DNA from: Modestobacter muralis
Lineage (GTDB): Bacteria > Actinomycetota > Actinomycetes > Mycobacteriales > Geodermatophilaceae
Direction of reading: 5' to 3'
NCBI RefSeq assembly: GCF_010682105.1
Contig: NZ_JAAGWH010000013.1
Location: forward strand, 62,001-126,000
Length of the DNA: 64,000 nt
Shown: positions 1-8,950 of the stretch, in pieces
Numbering within the stretch: the first letter of the stretch is position 1
Layout: each line of letters starts with the position of its first letter
Notes under the pieces: model-generated
Database searches by the model: none
Told to the model about the DNA's origin: nothing
What the model saw: only the letters and a program-made list of their open reading frames with translations
Made by a program: the position numbers and the translations under genes

Positions 1-604
1 CCGCGGCGGCCTGCTGCACGCGCGCGTCCTCGAGCATCCCCAGGACGTCGACCTGGTGGTCGCCGACGTAGTCGAGGATCGCCGCCTTCTGGATCAGCTC
101 GGTCGGGCCGTCGGCGTCGAGCAGGGCCATCTCGCTGGTGAGCTCGGATCCGTTCTTGTAGGTGTCCCGGGAGAAGTCGGCGATCCGGGTCTGCGACGCG
201 GTCACGGCCTCCGCTGCGACCTGCAGGTCGCGGGCGGTCTGCTGGGCGGCGGCCTCGGCCAGCTGCCGGGCCTCCTCCGCCGCCAGGTAGGCGGTGCCGG
301 CGGCCTCCGCCTGGAACTGCACCTGCTCCAGCCGCGCCTCGGCGTCGGCCACCAGCCCGGTGATCCGGGCGACCTCCGCGGTGGCAGCGGCCTGGGCCGC
401 CGCCGCGCCCTCCAGCTGCTCGTCGGAGGGGTTGACCGGGTCAGCCCACGCGGTGCCCCCGCCGGCGCCCAGCACGGCGGTCACCGCGAGCGCAGCGGCC
501 AGCCCGCCGCACGCCGTCCGGGCCAGCCACCGGGACGCACGCGGCAGCCGGCCGGGGGCCGGGCACGGGGGTGCCGGGGACGGACGCAGCACGAGCCGCG
601 GCAT
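1..604 (-). CDS. secreted coiled-coil protein, probable cell-wall hydrolase N-terminus (partial)
   Basis: Only the first 201 codons are in the window; the C-terminus lies beyond the left edge. The protein starts with a long signal peptide: an Arg-rich n-region, a hydrophobic core near residues 32-50, and a likely cleavage after AWA at about residue 54. What follows is an Ala/Glu/Gln-rich coiled coil. This is the layout of actinobacterial RipA/NlpC-P60 peptidoglycan hydrolases, whose catalytic domain would be at the missing C-terminus. No catalytic residues are visible, so the hydrolase call is inference. The ATG at 604 is chosen because the signal peptide begins there and a structured leader precedes it. 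Confidence 0.6.
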   Translation of the reverse strand, partial: MPRLVLRPSPAPPCPAPGRLPRASRWLARTACGGLAAALAVTAVLGAGGGTAWADPVNPSDEQLEGAAAAQAAATAEVARITGLVADAEARLEQVQFQAEAAGTAYLAAEEARQLAEAAAQQTARDLQVAAEAVTASQTRIADFSRDTYKNGSELTSEMALLDADGPTELIQKAAILDYVGDHQVDVLGMLEDARVQQAAA

Positions 605-611
605 GGTCGCT

Positions 612-690
612 CCTGGGGACGGGGATCCTGCAGACGAGCTCCTGCAGGGGGACTCCCCCGAGGGTCGCACCGACCCCATCCGTCCCCAAG
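612..690 (-). promoter_or_regulatory. structured 5' leader of the cell-wall gene
   Basis: On the minus strand an 8-bp closing stem (680-687 with 615-622) encloses three further inverted repeats: 662-667 with 671-676, a GGGGGA/TCCCCC pair at 647-659, and CTGCAG repeats at 628-633 and 642-647. The structure ends about 8 bases before the start codon, so folding could affect ribosome access. Genes of this type are often preceded by a c-di-AMP (ydaO) riboswitch, but I do not see the conserved blocks of that class. Confidence 0.4.
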
Positions 691-727
691 GCAACACGCG
701 GCGCAGTCGTCACATGACTCACCGCAG

Positions 728-1540
728 TCAAGATCGCGGTTCGCGCCCCAGCTCCTCGGCCAGCTGGGTGAGCTCGTCGCCGCCGGCCATCATCGTGGTC
801 AGCTCCTCGCGGCTGACCTCGCCCTTCGCGAAGTCACCCAGGCTGCGCCCGCGGTTGAGCAGCAGGAAGCGGTCGCCCACCGGGTGCGCGTGATGCGGGT
901 TGTGGGTGATGAAGACGACGCCGAGGCCCTGGTCGCGCGCTTGGGCTATGTAGCGCAGCACGACCCCCGCCTGCTTGACCCCCAGTGCCGAGGTCGGCTC
1001 GTCGAGGATCAGCACCCGGGCCCCGAAGTGCACGGCCCGGGCGATCGCCACCGACTGGCGCTCACCACCGGACAGCGTGCCCACCGGCTGGTCGACGTCG
1101 CGCACGTCGATGCCCATCGCGGCCAGCTCACGCCGGGTGACGTCCTTGGCCGTCGCGCTGTCGAACCGGCGGAACGGGCCCCAGCCGGTGGTCGGCTCCG
1201 ACCCGAGGAAGAAGTTCCGCCAGATCGCCATCAGCGGGATCATCGCCAGGTCCTGGTAGACCGTCGCGATCCCGGCGTCCAGCGCCTCCCGGGGGGCGCT
1301 GAAGCGCACCGGGGCGCCGTCGAGCAGCAGCTCGCCGCGGGTCGGCCGGTGCACGCCGGACAGCACCTTGATCAGCGTGGACTTGCCCGCGCCGTTGTCG
1401 CCCAGCACGCAGGTGACCTGACCGGCCCGCACGGTGGTAGAGATGCCGTCCAGGGCGATGACCGAGCCGAAGTCCTTGCCGATGTCACGCAGCTCGAGCA
1501 GCGGCGCGCCGGTGGCTGCGGTGTTCGCGGCGGTGCTCAT
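728..1540 (-). CDS. sugar ABC transporter ATP-binding protein (Frc-type, single ABC domain)
   Basis: This 270-residue protein has one complete ABC domain. Walker A GDNGAGKS lies at residues 47-54, the Q-loop follows VYQD, the signature LSGGERQ is at about 156-162 and Walker B LILDEP at about 177-182; an H-loop FITHN follows. It is about half the length of RbsA-type double ATPases and matches the short FrcA-type subunit of fructose/ribose-class importers. Its start overlaps the permease stop (ATGA), so it is the last gene of a binding-protein, permease, ATPase operon read leftward. The substrate cannot be told from sequence. A paralogue lies at 28027-28851. Confidence 0.88.
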   Translation of the reverse strand: MSTAANTAATGAPLLELRDIGKDFGSVIALDGISTTVRAGQVTCVLGDNGAGKSTLIKVLSGVHRPTRGELLLDGAPVRFSAPREALDAGIATVYQDLAMIPLMAIWRNFFLGSEPTTGWGPFRRFDSATAKDVTRRELAAMGIDVRDVDQPVGTLSGGERQSVAIARAVHFGARVLILDEPTSALGVKQAGVVLRYIAQARDQGLGVVFITHNPHHAHPVGDRFLLLNRGRSLGDFAKGEVSREELTTMMAGGDELTQLAEELGREPRS

Positions 1541-2574
1541 CGGCGGGCCGCCTCTGCGTAGCGGCGGACGGCACGGTTGCTCAGCACGGCCAGCAGCAGC
1601 ATCGCGCCCAGGAAGAAGTAGAACCAGTCGGCGTCCCAGCGCAGGTAGACGATCCCCTGCTGGGTCATGCCGAACACCAGCGCCCCGAGCGCGGCACCGA
1701 TCGCCGAGCCGAAGCCACCGGTGAGCAGGCAGCCGCCGATGACCGCCGCGACGATGTAGATCAGCTCCTGGCCGGTGCCGGTGTTGGCCTGCACCGAGGT
1801 GAGCCGGACGGCGGTGATGGAGCCGACCAGCCAGGCCGCGGCGGCCGTGGTCATGAACAGGGTGATCGTCGTGCGCGCGGCGGGCACGCCGACGTTGCGG
1901 CTGGCGACCTCGTCACCGCCGGTGGCGAAGACCCAGTTGCCGAACCGGGTGCGCAAGAGCACGTAGGTGGCCACCGCCGTGGCCAGCAGCCACCACACGA
2001 CGGCGATGCGGAACTGCTGCCCGAACACGCTGAACGTCGACGCCAGCACCAGCTCGGCCGAGTGGTAGCCCGGCGCCTCGGCGATGCCGCGCACCTGCAC
2101 CGTGCCGGTGAACAGCTTCGTCAGCCCCAGGTTCAGGCCCTGCAGCATGAGGAAGGTCGCCAGCGTGATGATGAAGCTGGGCAGCCCCGTGCGGGTCACC
2201 AGCCAGCCGTTGAGGGCGCCGATGGCCAGCGCCAGCACCCCGGCCACGGCGATGGCCACCCAGATGTTCTGGCCGAACCGGACGGCGACGATCCCGACGG
2301 TCAGCGCGGTCGTGCCGGTCAGCACGCCCGCCGACAGGTCGAAGTGCCCGCCGATCATCAGCAGGGCGACCGCGACCGCCATGATGCCCAGCGTCGAGGC
2401 GACGTCCAGCCAGTTGGCGATCCCGCTCAGCGACCGGAAGACCTGGCTCTGCGCGGAGAAGAACGCCAGGATGACGACCGCCCCGATCAGCGACCCGAGC
2501 TCGGGCTTGACCAGCAGTCGGCGCCACAGGCCGACCGCCGCGACCCGCTCGTCGGCCCGCGCCGGGCGGCCCAC
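1537..2574 (-). CDS. sugar ABC transporter permease (RbsC/FrcC family)
   Basis: This 345-residue membrane protein has about ten hydrophobic segments and the family pattern GGxFDLSAG near residue 80 and [11 protein letters not shown] near residue 280, typical of BPD_transp_2 permeases. It forms the membrane channel of the importer encoded with its neighbours. The stop overlaps the ATPase start by four bases and the binding-protein gene ends 20 bases upstream, so the three genes should be co-transcribed. It is clearly similar to the permease at 26885-28030, including the C-terminal REGI/QQGI and WDxxWF region. Confidence 0.88.
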   Translation of the reverse strand: MGRPARADERVAAVGLWRRLLVKPELGSLIGAVVILAFFSAQSQVFRSLSGIANWLDVASTLGIMAVAVALLMIGGHFDLSAGVLTGTTALTVGIVAVRFGQNIWVAIAVAGVLALAIGALNGWLVTRTGLPSFIITLATFLMLQGLNLGLTKLFTGTVQVRGIAEAPGYHSAELVLASTFSVFGQQFRIAVVWWLLATAVATYVLLRTRFGNWVFATGGDEVASRNVGVPAARTTITLFMTTAAAAWLVGSITAVRLTSVQANTGTGQELIYIVAAVIGGCLLTGGFGSAIGAALGALVFGMTQQGIVYLRWDADWFYFFLGAMLLLAVLSNRAVRRYAEAARR

Positions 2575-2594
2575 CGGCGCCTCGCGGGTGGCGC

Positions 2595-3593
2595 TCAGCG
2601 GGTGCCCGCCGAGGCCAGGTCGGCGATCGTGTCGACGTTCTCGGCGTCGACGATCCCCGGGCCGGTGAGCACCGCCCGGCCGCCGCCGACGGTGTTGAGG
2701 TTCTCCGCGTAGAGCTTGAGCATCACGATCGGCAGGTAGCCCTGCTCGTACTGCTGCTGGTCGACGGCGAAGGAGACCGTGCCGGCCTGGATCGCGGCGA
2801 TGACGTCGCCGTTGAGGTCGAAGGTGGCGATCTCGGCGGTGGACCCGGCGTCGGAGGCGGCCGAGGCGGCGATCGGGGCGACGGCGGAGTTCAGCGTCAG
2901 GACGGCGTCGATCGAGGGGTCGGCCTGCAGCTGCGAGGTGATCGTCGACTGCGCGCCCTGCAGGTCGTTGATGTCGACCTGGAGCAGCCGGACGTCGGTG
3001 CCCAGGCCCTGCGAGGCGCCGTCGCAGCGCTGCTCGAGGCCGATGTTGCCCGCCTCGTGGACGACGCAGAGGACGTTCTTGCGCCCCTCGGCGGCCAGCC
3101 GCTGCCCGGCGCCCTGACCGGCGATCGTCTCGTCCTGGCCGACGTGGCCGATCGCGCCGAACTCGACGGACCGGTCGGCGCCGGAGTTGATCGTGACCAC
3201 GGGGATGCCGGCGGTGCGCGCCGCGGCCAGCGAGTCCTCCAGCGCGTCGGGGTTGGCCATCGAGACCACGATCCCGTCCACGTCCTCGTTGACCGCGGCC
3301 TCGATGAGCTGGGACTGCCGCTGCGGGTCGCCGTCGCTCTGGTAGTCGACTCCGACGCCGAGGTCGTCACCGGCCTTCAGCGCGCCCTTCTGCACCACGT
3401 CCCAGAAGGCGTCCCCGGCCGAGCCGTGGGTGACGACGGCGAACTGCAGGTCGCCGTCCGCGGCGCCGCCGCCCCCGCCGCTCGGGGCTGCTGCGGTGGT
3501 CTCGCTCTCGCCGCCGGAGTTCTCGGTGGAGCAGCCCAGGAGCACCAGGGGTGTCGCGAGGGTGAGTGCCAGCAGCCGCTTGCGTCGAGCCAT
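2595..3593 (-). CDS. sugar ABC transporter substrate-binding lipoprotein (periplasmic-binding-protein-like I fold)
   Basis: This is a 332-residue exported lipoprotein. A basic n-region and hydrophobic stretch end in the lipobox LLGC, with Cys21 the predicted acylated residue, followed by a Gly/Ser-rich linker. The mature part has the repeated alpha/beta pattern of ribose/fructose-binding proteins, including [12 protein letters not shown] and VVTINSG segments. It is the first gene of the importer operon; its ATG follows an AGGAGGACAG-type ribosome site. It may also serve the orphan permease/ATPase pair at 26.9-28.9 kb, which has no binding protein in this window (inference). Confidence 0.87.
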   Translation of the reverse strand: MARRKRLLALTLATPLVLLGCSTENSGGESETTAAAPSGGGGGAADGDLQFAVVTHGSAGDAFWDVVQKGALKAGDDLGVGVDYQSDGDPQRQSQLIEAAVNEDVDGIVVSMANPDALEDSLAAARTAGIPVVTINSGADRSVEFGAIGHVGQDETIAGQGAGQRLAAEGRKNVLCVVHEAGNIGLEQRCDGASQGLGTDVRLLQVDINDLQGAQSTITSQLQADPSIDAVLTLNSAVAPIAASAASDAGSTAEIATFDLNGDVIAAIQAGTVSFAVDQQQYEQGYLPIVMLKLYAENLNTVGGGRAVLTGPGIVDAENVDTIADLASAGTR

Positions 3594-3854
3594 GATGTGC
3601 CTGTCCTCCTGTGTGGCGGCGCAACGCTGCCCCGCTGGTGCCCTCCCGCGACGACCCCGACCAGGGCCACGACGGGGGAAGTGTGCGGCACCGGCGTGCG
3701 CCGACGCCTGTCGTCAGCCCCTGATCATGCCCGGCGCGCCGCGCGATCGTGGCACGGACTCCCCGACCCGACCAGCGCGTCGCCACCGGACACCCCGCCG
3801 CCGCCCTCCTGCGGGCACACCAGGGACCTCGAACGCGCCACCTACGCTGGCCGG
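3594..3854. other. divergent intergenic region, sugar importer / dehydrogenase
   Basis: This 261-base stretch separates two divergent genes. The right edge holds the leaderless promoter of the dehydrogenase. I see GC-rich imperfect palindromes around 3683-3760 but no operator I can assign, and no convincing small gene. Confidence 0.4.
3843..3848 (+). promoter_or_regulatory. -10 box TACGCT, leaderless start of the dehydrogenase
   Basis: TACGCT is followed by six bases and then GTG at 3855, so transcription should start at the codon itself. This favours GTG 3855 over the ATG at 3864. Confidence 0.6.
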
Positions 3855-4919
3855 GTGGACGTGATGGGCTCAGGGCACGAACAGGTCGTCTTCTGCTCCG
3901 ACCCGGGGTCGGGGCTGCGCGCGGTGATCGCGATCTACTCCACCGCGCTCGGGCCGGCGCTGGGCGGGACGCGCTTCTTCCCCTACGCCTCCGAGGAGGC
4001 GGCGGTGACCGACGCGCTGGCCCTGTCGAGGGCGATGGCCTACAAGAACAGCCTCGCCGGGCTCGACCTGGGCGGGGGCAAGGGCGTCATCATCGGCGAC
4101 CCGCGCACCGACAAGACCGAGGCGCTGCTGCGCGCCTACGGCCGGTTCGTGGAGAGCCTGGGCGGGCGCTACCTCACCGCCTGCGACGTGGGCACCTACA
4201 ACGCCGACCTGGACGTCGTGGCCCGGGAGACCCGGTTCGCGCACGGCCGGTCGGAGGCCTTCGGCGGGTGCGGCGACTCCTCGGTGCTCACCGCCGCCGG
4301 GGTCTTCCAGGGCATGCGGGCCGCGGCACTGCACCACTGGGGCTCCTCGTCGCTGGCCGGCCGCACCGTCGCCGTGGCCGGCGTGGGCAAGGTCGGCTCG
4401 CACCTGGTCGACCTGGTCGTGGCCGACGGCGCGTCCGCAGTGGTGACCGACGTCGACCGGGCCGCCGTCGACCGCGTGCTGGCCCGCCACCCCGGCGTGA
4501 CCGCCGTCGCCGACACCGCGGCCCTGGTGCGCACCCCGCACGACGTCTACGCCCCCTGCGCGCTCGGTGGCGCCCTGGACGACGAGACCGTCGCCGTCCT
4601 GCCGGCCCAGATCGTCTGTGGCGGGGCGAACAACCAGCTGCCGCACGCGGGGAGCGCCGAGCTGCTGCGGGAGCGCGGGGTCCTCTACGCACCCGACTAC
4701 CTGGTGAACGCCGGTGGGGTGATCCAGGTCGAGGACGAGCGGCACGGGTTCTCCTTCGCCCGCGCCGAGGCGCGGACGGCGACGATCTTCGACATCGCCC
4801 GGCACGTCTTCGCCACCGCCGACGCCGAGGGCGTCTCCCCCGCGGTGGCCGCCGACCGGCTGGCCGAGGAACGGATGCGCTCGGTGGGCCGGCTCGCGAC
4901 CATCCGACTCCCCCACTAG
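3855..4919 (+). CDS. Leu/Val/Phe/Glu-type amino acid dehydrogenase (probably valine/leucine dehydrogenase)
   Basis: The 354-residue protein carries the dimerisation and catalytic domain first ([11 protein letters not shown] with the catalytic Lys, then TACDVGT) and an NAD-binding Rossmann domain second ([11 protein letters not shown]), as in valine and leucine dehydrogenases. It should deaminate branched-chain amino acids to 2-oxo acids with NAD. Length and the HxGxxxLGGTR-like N-terminus fit Vdh/Ldh better than the longer glutamate dehydrogenases. It is monocistronic, with a leaderless promoter and a terminator at 4963-4978. The open frame extends far upstream, but only as non-conserved antisense-type sequence. 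Confidence 0.85.
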   Translation: MDVMGSGHEQVVFCSDPGSGLRAVIAIYSTALGPALGGTRFFPYASEEAAVTDALALSRAMAYKNSLAGLDLGGGKGVIIGDPRTDKTEALLRAYGRFVESLGGRYLTACDVGTYNADLDVVARETRFAHGRSEAFGGCGDSSVLTAAGVFQGMRAAALHHWGSSSLAGRTVAVAGVGKVGSHLVDLVVADGASAVVTDVDRAAVDRVLARHPGVTAVADTAALVRTPHDVYAPCALGGALDDETVAVLPAQIVCGGANNQLPHAGSAELLRERGVLYAPDYLVNAGGVIQVEDERHGFSFARAEARTATIFDIARHVFATADAEGVSPAVAADRLAEERMRSVGRLATIRLPH

Positions 4920-4962
4920 GCACCTCGAGGCCCGTCGTTCGTGAGACGACGGTCACGGAACA

Positions 4963-4978
4963 CCCCCTGCAGAGGGGG
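4963..4978 (+). terminator. hairpin after the amino acid dehydrogenase
   Basis: CCCCCT and AGGGGG flank a GCAG loop, 44 bases after the stop codon. Confidence 0.5.
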
Positions 4979-5018
4979 CTCGGGGGAGGGGACGCGTGCC
5001 CGTGACCGATCCGTGTCG

Positions 5019-5087
5019 TAAGCTGCCCCCAGGACACAGTCACTCAGTCGGGGTCGCCACACGGGCCGTCCAGCCCAGTGCTGGACG
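5019..5087 (+). promoter_or_regulatory. promoter and leader hairpin of the DUF3073 gene
   Basis: A TAAGCT -10-like box at 5019-5024 would give a leader of about 90 bases. That leader contains a perfect 8-bp hairpin, CGTCCAGC at 5067-5074 with GCTGGACG at 5080-5087. Confidence 0.35.
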
Positions 5088-5120
5088 ACGACCCGCACTC
5101 CGTCACGAGGGGGTCGAGCC

Positions 5121-5339
5121 ATGGGGCGCGGCCGAGCGAAGGCCAAGCAGACACGCGTGGCCCGTGAGCTCAAGTACAGCTCACCCAACACCGATCTGAC
5201 GGCACTCCAGCGCGAACTCGCTGGACAGCCGTCGTCGTTCCCGACCCGTGCGCCGAAGGACGACGACGACGAGGACGAGCCCCCGGCCACCTGGCTGGGG
5301 GACGACGAGGACGACGACTGGGCTGCCACCGGTCGTTGA
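5121..5339 (+). CDS. DUF3073 family small acidic-tailed protein
   Basis: This 72-residue protein has the conserved actinobacterial DUF3073 N-terminus (MGRGRAKAKQTRVARELKY, then PNTDLTALQREL), which is basic. An Asp/Glu-rich tail follows (DDDDEDE and DDEDDDW). Function is unknown. The sharp split between a basic head and an acidic tail suggests nucleic-acid or protein binding (inference). It sits between the dehydrogenase and purM, with its own promoter and terminator. Confidence 0.85.
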   Translation: MGRGRAKAKQTRVARELKYSSPNTDLTALQRELAGQPSSFPTRAPKDDDDEDEPPATWLGDDEDDDWAATGR

Positions 5340-5367
5340 CCCCGAGGTCGACACACGTCCCACCGCG

Positions 5368-5398
5368 ACACCGCTGCCCCTCCCGGGTGCAGCGGTGT
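5368..5398 (+). terminator. terminator of the DUF3073 gene
   Basis: ACACCGCTGC at 5368-5377 pairs perfectly with GCAGCGGTGT at 5389-5398, 28 bases after the stop; the sequence continues TTCTCG. Confidence 0.6.
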
Positions 5399-5434
5399 TC
5401 TCGCGTGCTCACCGCCGGCTCCGGCCGGTCACGT

Positions 5435-5471
5435 CGAGGAGCCCCGACACCACTGGTGCCGGGGCTCCTCG
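5435..5471 (-). terminator. terminator downstream of purM
   Basis: A 12-bp GC-rich stem (5435-5446 with 5460-5471) and an inner 4-bp stem form a long hairpin beyond the purM stop at 5525. Confidence 0.6.
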
Positions 5472-5524
5472 GCATGCCCGGCCTCAGGCCCCGCAGACAC
5501 GGGGCGAGGCGAGGGGGTCCTCCG

Positions 5525-6598
5525 TCAGCGGTAGGAGCCGACCAGCCGGGCCGAGGCGGCACCGTCGGACGCCGACAGCGTGCCGGCGACCCAGGCGGGC
5601 ACCCCACGGTCGGCCAGCAGGGCCAGGGCCGCGTCGGCCTGGTCCGGCGCGACCGCAGCGACCATGCCCACCCCGCAGTTGAAGGCCCGCTCGGACTCCG
5701 CGCGGGGCACGCCGTGGGACTCCATCAGCGAGACGGCGGCCGGCAGTGCCCAGGTGCTGCGGTCGAGCACGGCCTCCAGCCCGTCGGGCACCACGCGCAC
5801 GGTGTTGCCGGCCAGCCCGCCGCCGGTGATGTGGGCGAAGGCGTGCACGCCCGACACGCCGAGCTCGGCGACCAGGGCCAAGCAGTCCAGGGCGTAGATC
5901 CGGGTGGGCTCGAGCAGGACGTCGCCCAGCGGGCGGTCCAGTCCGGCCGGCGTCCCGGTGAGGTCCAGTCCCGCGCGGTCGACGACCCGGCGCACCAGCG
6001 AGTAGCCGTTGGAGTGGAACCCGGAGGAGGCCATCGCGATCACGACGTCGCCGTCCCGGACCCGCTCGGGCCCCAGCACGGAGTCCTCCTCCACGACGCC
6101 CACGGCCGTCGCGGCCAGGTCGTAGTCGTCGGCGCCCATCAGGTCGCCGTGCTCGGCGGTCTCCCCGCCCACCAGGGCCGCACCGGCCAGGGTGCAGCCG
6201 GTGGCGATGCCGGTGACGATCGCGGCGATCCGCTCGGGGACCACCCGCCCGCAGGCCACGTAGTCCTGCAGGAACAGCGGCTCGGCACCGCAGGCCACCA
6301 GGTCGTCGACGACCATCGCGACCAGGTCGATGCCGACCGTGTCGTGCCGGTCCAACGCCCGGGCCAGGGCGATCTTGGTGCCGACGCCGTCTGTCGAGGA
6401 GGCCAGCAGCGGGCTGCGGTACCTCGCGACGTCCAGCCGGAAGAGGCCGGCGAAGCCGCCGAGCCCGCCGACGACCTCGGGGCGGTTGGTGCGCTCGACC
6501 GCCGACCGCATGAGGGTCACCGCGCGCTCGCCGGCGTCGATGTCGACCCCGGAGGCGGCGTAGGTGAACTCGCCGGACCGGTCCTGCTGCGTGCTCAC
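5525..6598 (-). CDS. purM: phosphoribosylformylglycinamidine cyclo-ligase
   Basis: The 357-residue protein is AIR synthetase, which closes the imidazole ring of FGAM with ATP in de novo purine synthesis. Family hallmarks visible are YAASGVDIDAGERAV, the STDGVGTKI loop, LVGGETAEH and the HITGGG segment. GTG at 6598 is chosen because it puts the start directly before the conserved GEFTYAASGVD; longer frames overlap the end of purF. It lies 19 bases after purF on the same strand, so purF-purM form an operon. Confidence 0.95.
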   Translation of the reverse strand: MSTQQDRSGEFTYAASGVDIDAGERAVTLMRSAVERTNRPEVVGGLGGFAGLFRLDVARYRSPLLASSTDGVGTKIALARALDRHDTVGIDLVAMVVDDLVACGAEPLFLQDYVACGRVVPERIAAIVTGIATGCTLAGAALVGGETAEHGDLMGADDYDLAATAVGVVEEDSVLGPERVRDGDVVIAMASSGFHSNGYSLVRRVVDRAGLDLTGTPAGLDRPLGDVLLEPTRIYALDCLALVAELGVSGVHAFAHITGGGLAGNTVRVVPDGLEAVLDRSTWALPAAVSLMESHGVPRAESERAFNCGVGMVAAVAPDQADAALALLADRGVPAWVAGTLSASDGAASARLVGSYR

Positions 6599-6617
6599 GT
6601 CGTAGGGCTCCTGCGGG

Positions 6618-8177
6618 TCAGGGACGGCTGAGGGCGTCGTCGGCGCCACCGGGGACGGTCGGGCTGCCGGCCTGGCGCCCGGTCCAGCCGGTGACGGCGG
6701 CCGCCTCGTCACTGAGCGCGCGGCGGCCGATGCCCTCCAGGACGTGCTTGCCCAGCACCGTGGGCTCGGCCAGCGGGATGGGGTACTCACCGGTGAAGCA
6801 CGCGGTGCACAGCCGGTTGGCCGGCTGCTCGGTGGCGGCGATCAGGCCCTGCTCGGAGACGTAGGCCAGCGAGTCGGCGTTGATCGAGGCGCGCACGCCG
6901 TCAACGTCCAGGCCGTTGGCGACCAGCTCGGCCCGGCTGGCGAAGTCGATCCCGTAGAAGCACGGCCACTTCACCGGCGGGGAGGAGATGCGCACGTGCA
7001 CCTCGACGGCGCCGGCCTCGCGCAGCATCCGCACCAGGGCGCGCTGGGTGTTGCCGCGCACGATCGAGTCGTCGACGACGACGAGGCGCTTGCCGCGGAT
7101 GACGTCGCGCAGCGGGTTGAGCTTGAGCCGGATGCCCAGCTGCCGGATCGTCTGGCTGGGCTGGATGAACGTGCGCCCGACGTAGGAGTTCTTGACCAGG
7201 CCGAGCCCGTAGGGGATGCCCGAGGCCTCGGCGTAGCCGACGGCGGCCGGGGTGCCCGACTCCGGCACCGGGATGACCAGGTCGGCCTCGGCCGGGTGCT
7301 CCTTGGCCAGCCGGCGGCCGATCTCGACGCGGGCGGCGTGCACGCCGCGGCCGGAGATCGTGGTGTCGGGGCGGGCGAGGTACACGTACTCGAAGACGCA
7401 GCCCTTGGGCTGGCTGTGCGCGAAGTGCTGGCTGCGCAGCCCGTCCTCGTCGATCGCGATCAGCTCACCGGGCTCGACCTCGCGGACGTAGGAGGCGCCG
7501 CAGATGTCCAGGGCGGCGGTCTCGCTGGCCACGACCCAGCCGCGCTCGAGCCGGCCCAGCACCAGCGGGCGCACGCCCTGCGGGTCACGGGCGGCGTAGA
7601 GCGTGTGCTCGTCCATGAACGTCAGGCTGAACGCGCCCCGCAGCCGGGGCAGCACCTCCATCGCGGCCGCCTCGACCGACATGTCGGGCTTGGCGGCGAT
7701 CAGCGAGGTGATCAGGTCGGAGTCGGTGGTCGCGGCGAACGCCCCGCTCACGCCCTCGTCGGCGGCCGCGCTGGCCAGCTCGGCGGTGTTGACCAGGTTG
7801 CCGTTGTGACAGAGCGCCAGCCCTGTCCCGGCACCCGTGGTGCGGAACGTGGGCTGGGCGTTCTCCCACGTGGAGGCGCCGGTCGTGGAGTAGCGGGTGT
7901 GGCCGACGGCGATGTGGCCGCGCAGGCTGCCCAGCGTCGGCTCGTCGAACACCTGACTGACCAGGCCGAGGTCCTTGTAGACCACGACGGAGGAGCCGTC
8001 GGACACCGCGATGCCGGCCGCCTCCTGACCGCGGTGCTGGAGGGCGTAGAGGCCGAAGTAGGTGAGCTTCGAGACCTCCTCGCCGGGTGCCCAGACGCCG
8101 AAGACACCGCAGGCGTCCTGCGGGCCGGGGTCCTGGGGGTCGAGGTCGTGCGTCAGCCGTCCATCACCGCGGGGCAC
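6618..8177 (-). CDS. purF: amidophosphoribosyltransferase
   Basis: The 519-residue protein catalyses the first committed step of purine synthesis, moving glutamine amide nitrogen to PRPP. A short propeptide ends before the nucleophile Cys in DACGVFGVW, the class II glutaminase domain runs to about residue 250, and the PRPP-binding motif VVVDDSIVRGNT marks the transferase domain. Four-cysteine iron-sulfur ligands are plausible (for example LCTACF near the C-terminus). GTG 8177 lies six bases after a TACGCT box, indicating a leaderless start. purM follows. Confidence 0.96.
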   Translation of the reverse strand: MPRGDGRLTHDLDPQDPGPQDACGVFGVWAPGEEVSKLTYFGLYALQHRGQEAAGIAVSDGSSVVVYKDLGLVSQVFDEPTLGSLRGHIAVGHTRYSTTGASTWENAQPTFRTTGAGTGLALCHNGNLVNTAELASAAADEGVSGAFAATTDSDLITSLIAAKPDMSVEAAAMEVLPRLRGAFSLTFMDEHTLYAARDPQGVRPLVLGRLERGWVVASETAALDICGASYVREVEPGELIAIDEDGLRSQHFAHSQPKGCVFEYVYLARPDTTISGRGVHAARVEIGRRLAKEHPAEADLVIPVPESGTPAAVGYAEASGIPYGLGLVKNSYVGRTFIQPSQTIRQLGIRLKLNPLRDVIRGKRLVVVDDSIVRGNTQRALVRMLREAGAVEVHVRISSPPVKWPCFYGIDFASRAELVANGLDVDGVRASINADSLAYVSEQGLIAATEQPANRLCTACFTGEYPIPLAEPTVLGKHVLEGIGRRALSDEAAAVTGWTGRQAGSPTVPGGADDALSRP

Positions 8178-8183
8178 CTGCTG

Positions 8184-8189
8184 AGCGTA
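8184..8189 (-). promoter_or_regulatory. -10 box TACGCT of purF (leaderless)
   Basis: On the minus strand TACGCT is followed by CAGCAG and then the GTG start at 8177. Confidence 0.6.
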
Positions 8190-8200
8190 CCGGCTCGCAG

Positions 8201-8237
8201 GTCCTCCCCCGGGTGGGAGTTCTCACCCGGGGAGGAC
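8201..8237 (-). terminator. hairpin between the MBL hydrolase gene and purF
   Basis: A 14-bp stem with one bulged base and an 8-base loop lies downstream of the hydrolase stop and just upstream of the purF promoter. A second short palindrome, CGGGAGTG-GT-CACTCCCG, is at 8311-8328. Confidence 0.6.
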
Positions 8238-8341
8238 GGTCACGTGCCGGATCCCCTGCCCGACCTGCGCTTCCGTGGTCGGGCGACCACGCCGCGCCAC
8301 CCCTGGGGAGCGGGAGTGGTCACTCCCGCCCCCCGGTTCCG

Positions 8342-8950
8342 TCAGGCGACGTTCCCGGTCTCTGCCGTGACGGTCGTGTCGTCGCCGTGCCCGGTGTGAA
8401 CGACGGTGTCGCCGTGCAGGGTCAGCAGCCGCGCCCGGATCGAGGCCAGGATCGTCGGGTGGTCGCTGAACGAGCGGCCGGTGGCCCCCGGGCCGCCGCA
8501 GAACAGGGTGTCGCCGGTGAAGACGGCCCCCAGGTCGGCGGCGTGCAGGCTGGTGCTGCCCGGCGAGTGGCCCGGGGTGTGCAGCGCGGTCAGCGTCGTG
8601 CCGGCCACCGTGAACCGCATCAGGTCGGCCAGCTCGCCGTCCGGCAGCGCCACCGGGTGGACCATCCGCCAGAGCATCGTGTCGGCCGGGTGCAGCCAGA
8701 CGGGGGCGTCGGTGGCCTCGCGCAGGTCGACCGCGGCGGTGACGTGGTCGTTGTGCCCGTGGGTCAGCAGGATCGCCTTGACCCGCCGGCCACCGATGGC
8801 CTCGACGATCGGCTCGGCCCGGTGCGGGGCGTCGATGACGACCACCTCGTCGTCGTCGCCGACCAGCCAGACGTTGTTGTCGACGTCGAAGTCCTGCCCG
8901 TCGAGGCTGAACACCCCGCTGACGACGGCCTTCTCGATGCGGGCCGTCAT
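8342..8950 (-). CDS. MBL-fold metallo-hydrolase (partner of mycothiol dehydrogenase)
   Basis: The 202-residue protein has the metallo-beta-lactamase metal motif LTHGHNDH near residue 63, then HTPGHSPGS, FTGDTLF and a late HTGHGDDT, the full glyoxalase-II-like ligand set. In actinobacteria this family sits next to the mycothiol-dependent formaldehyde dehydrogenase and is thought to hydrolyse the S-formylmycothiol product; that role is inferred from context. Its ATG overlaps the dehydrogenase stop by one base, so the two are translationally coupled. Confidence 0.85.
   Translation of the reverse strand: MTARIEKAVVSGVFSLDGQDFDVDNNVWLVGDDDEVVVIDAPHRAEPIVEAIGGRRVKAILLTHGHNDHVTAAVDLREATDAPVWLHPADTMLWRMVHPVALPDGELADLMRFTVAGTTLTALHTPGHSPGSTSLHAADLGAVFTGDTLFCGGPGATGRSFSDHPTILASIRARLLTLHGDTVVHTGHGDDTTVTAETGNVA

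Noticed and set aside
711-720. GTCACATGAC near-palindrome as a CRP-type operator
   Set aside because: Too short, with a two-base centre, and it lies across the ABC ATPase gene end rather than at a clear promoter.
605-730. ydaO/yuaA c-di-AMP riboswitch upstream of the cell-wall gene
   Set aside because: Context fits but I cannot see the conserved sequence blocks, so only a structured leader is reported.
3057-3854. Long upstream in-frame extension of the amino acid dehydrogenase
   Set aside because: It runs antisense to the binding-protein gene and is unlike any dehydrogenase N-terminus; a leaderless GTG at 3855 explains the start.
6744-8399. 551-codon plus-strand frame opposite purF
   Set aside because: It is Gly/Arg/Val/His-rich antisense translation typical of high-GC genes; purF on the other strand is unambiguous.
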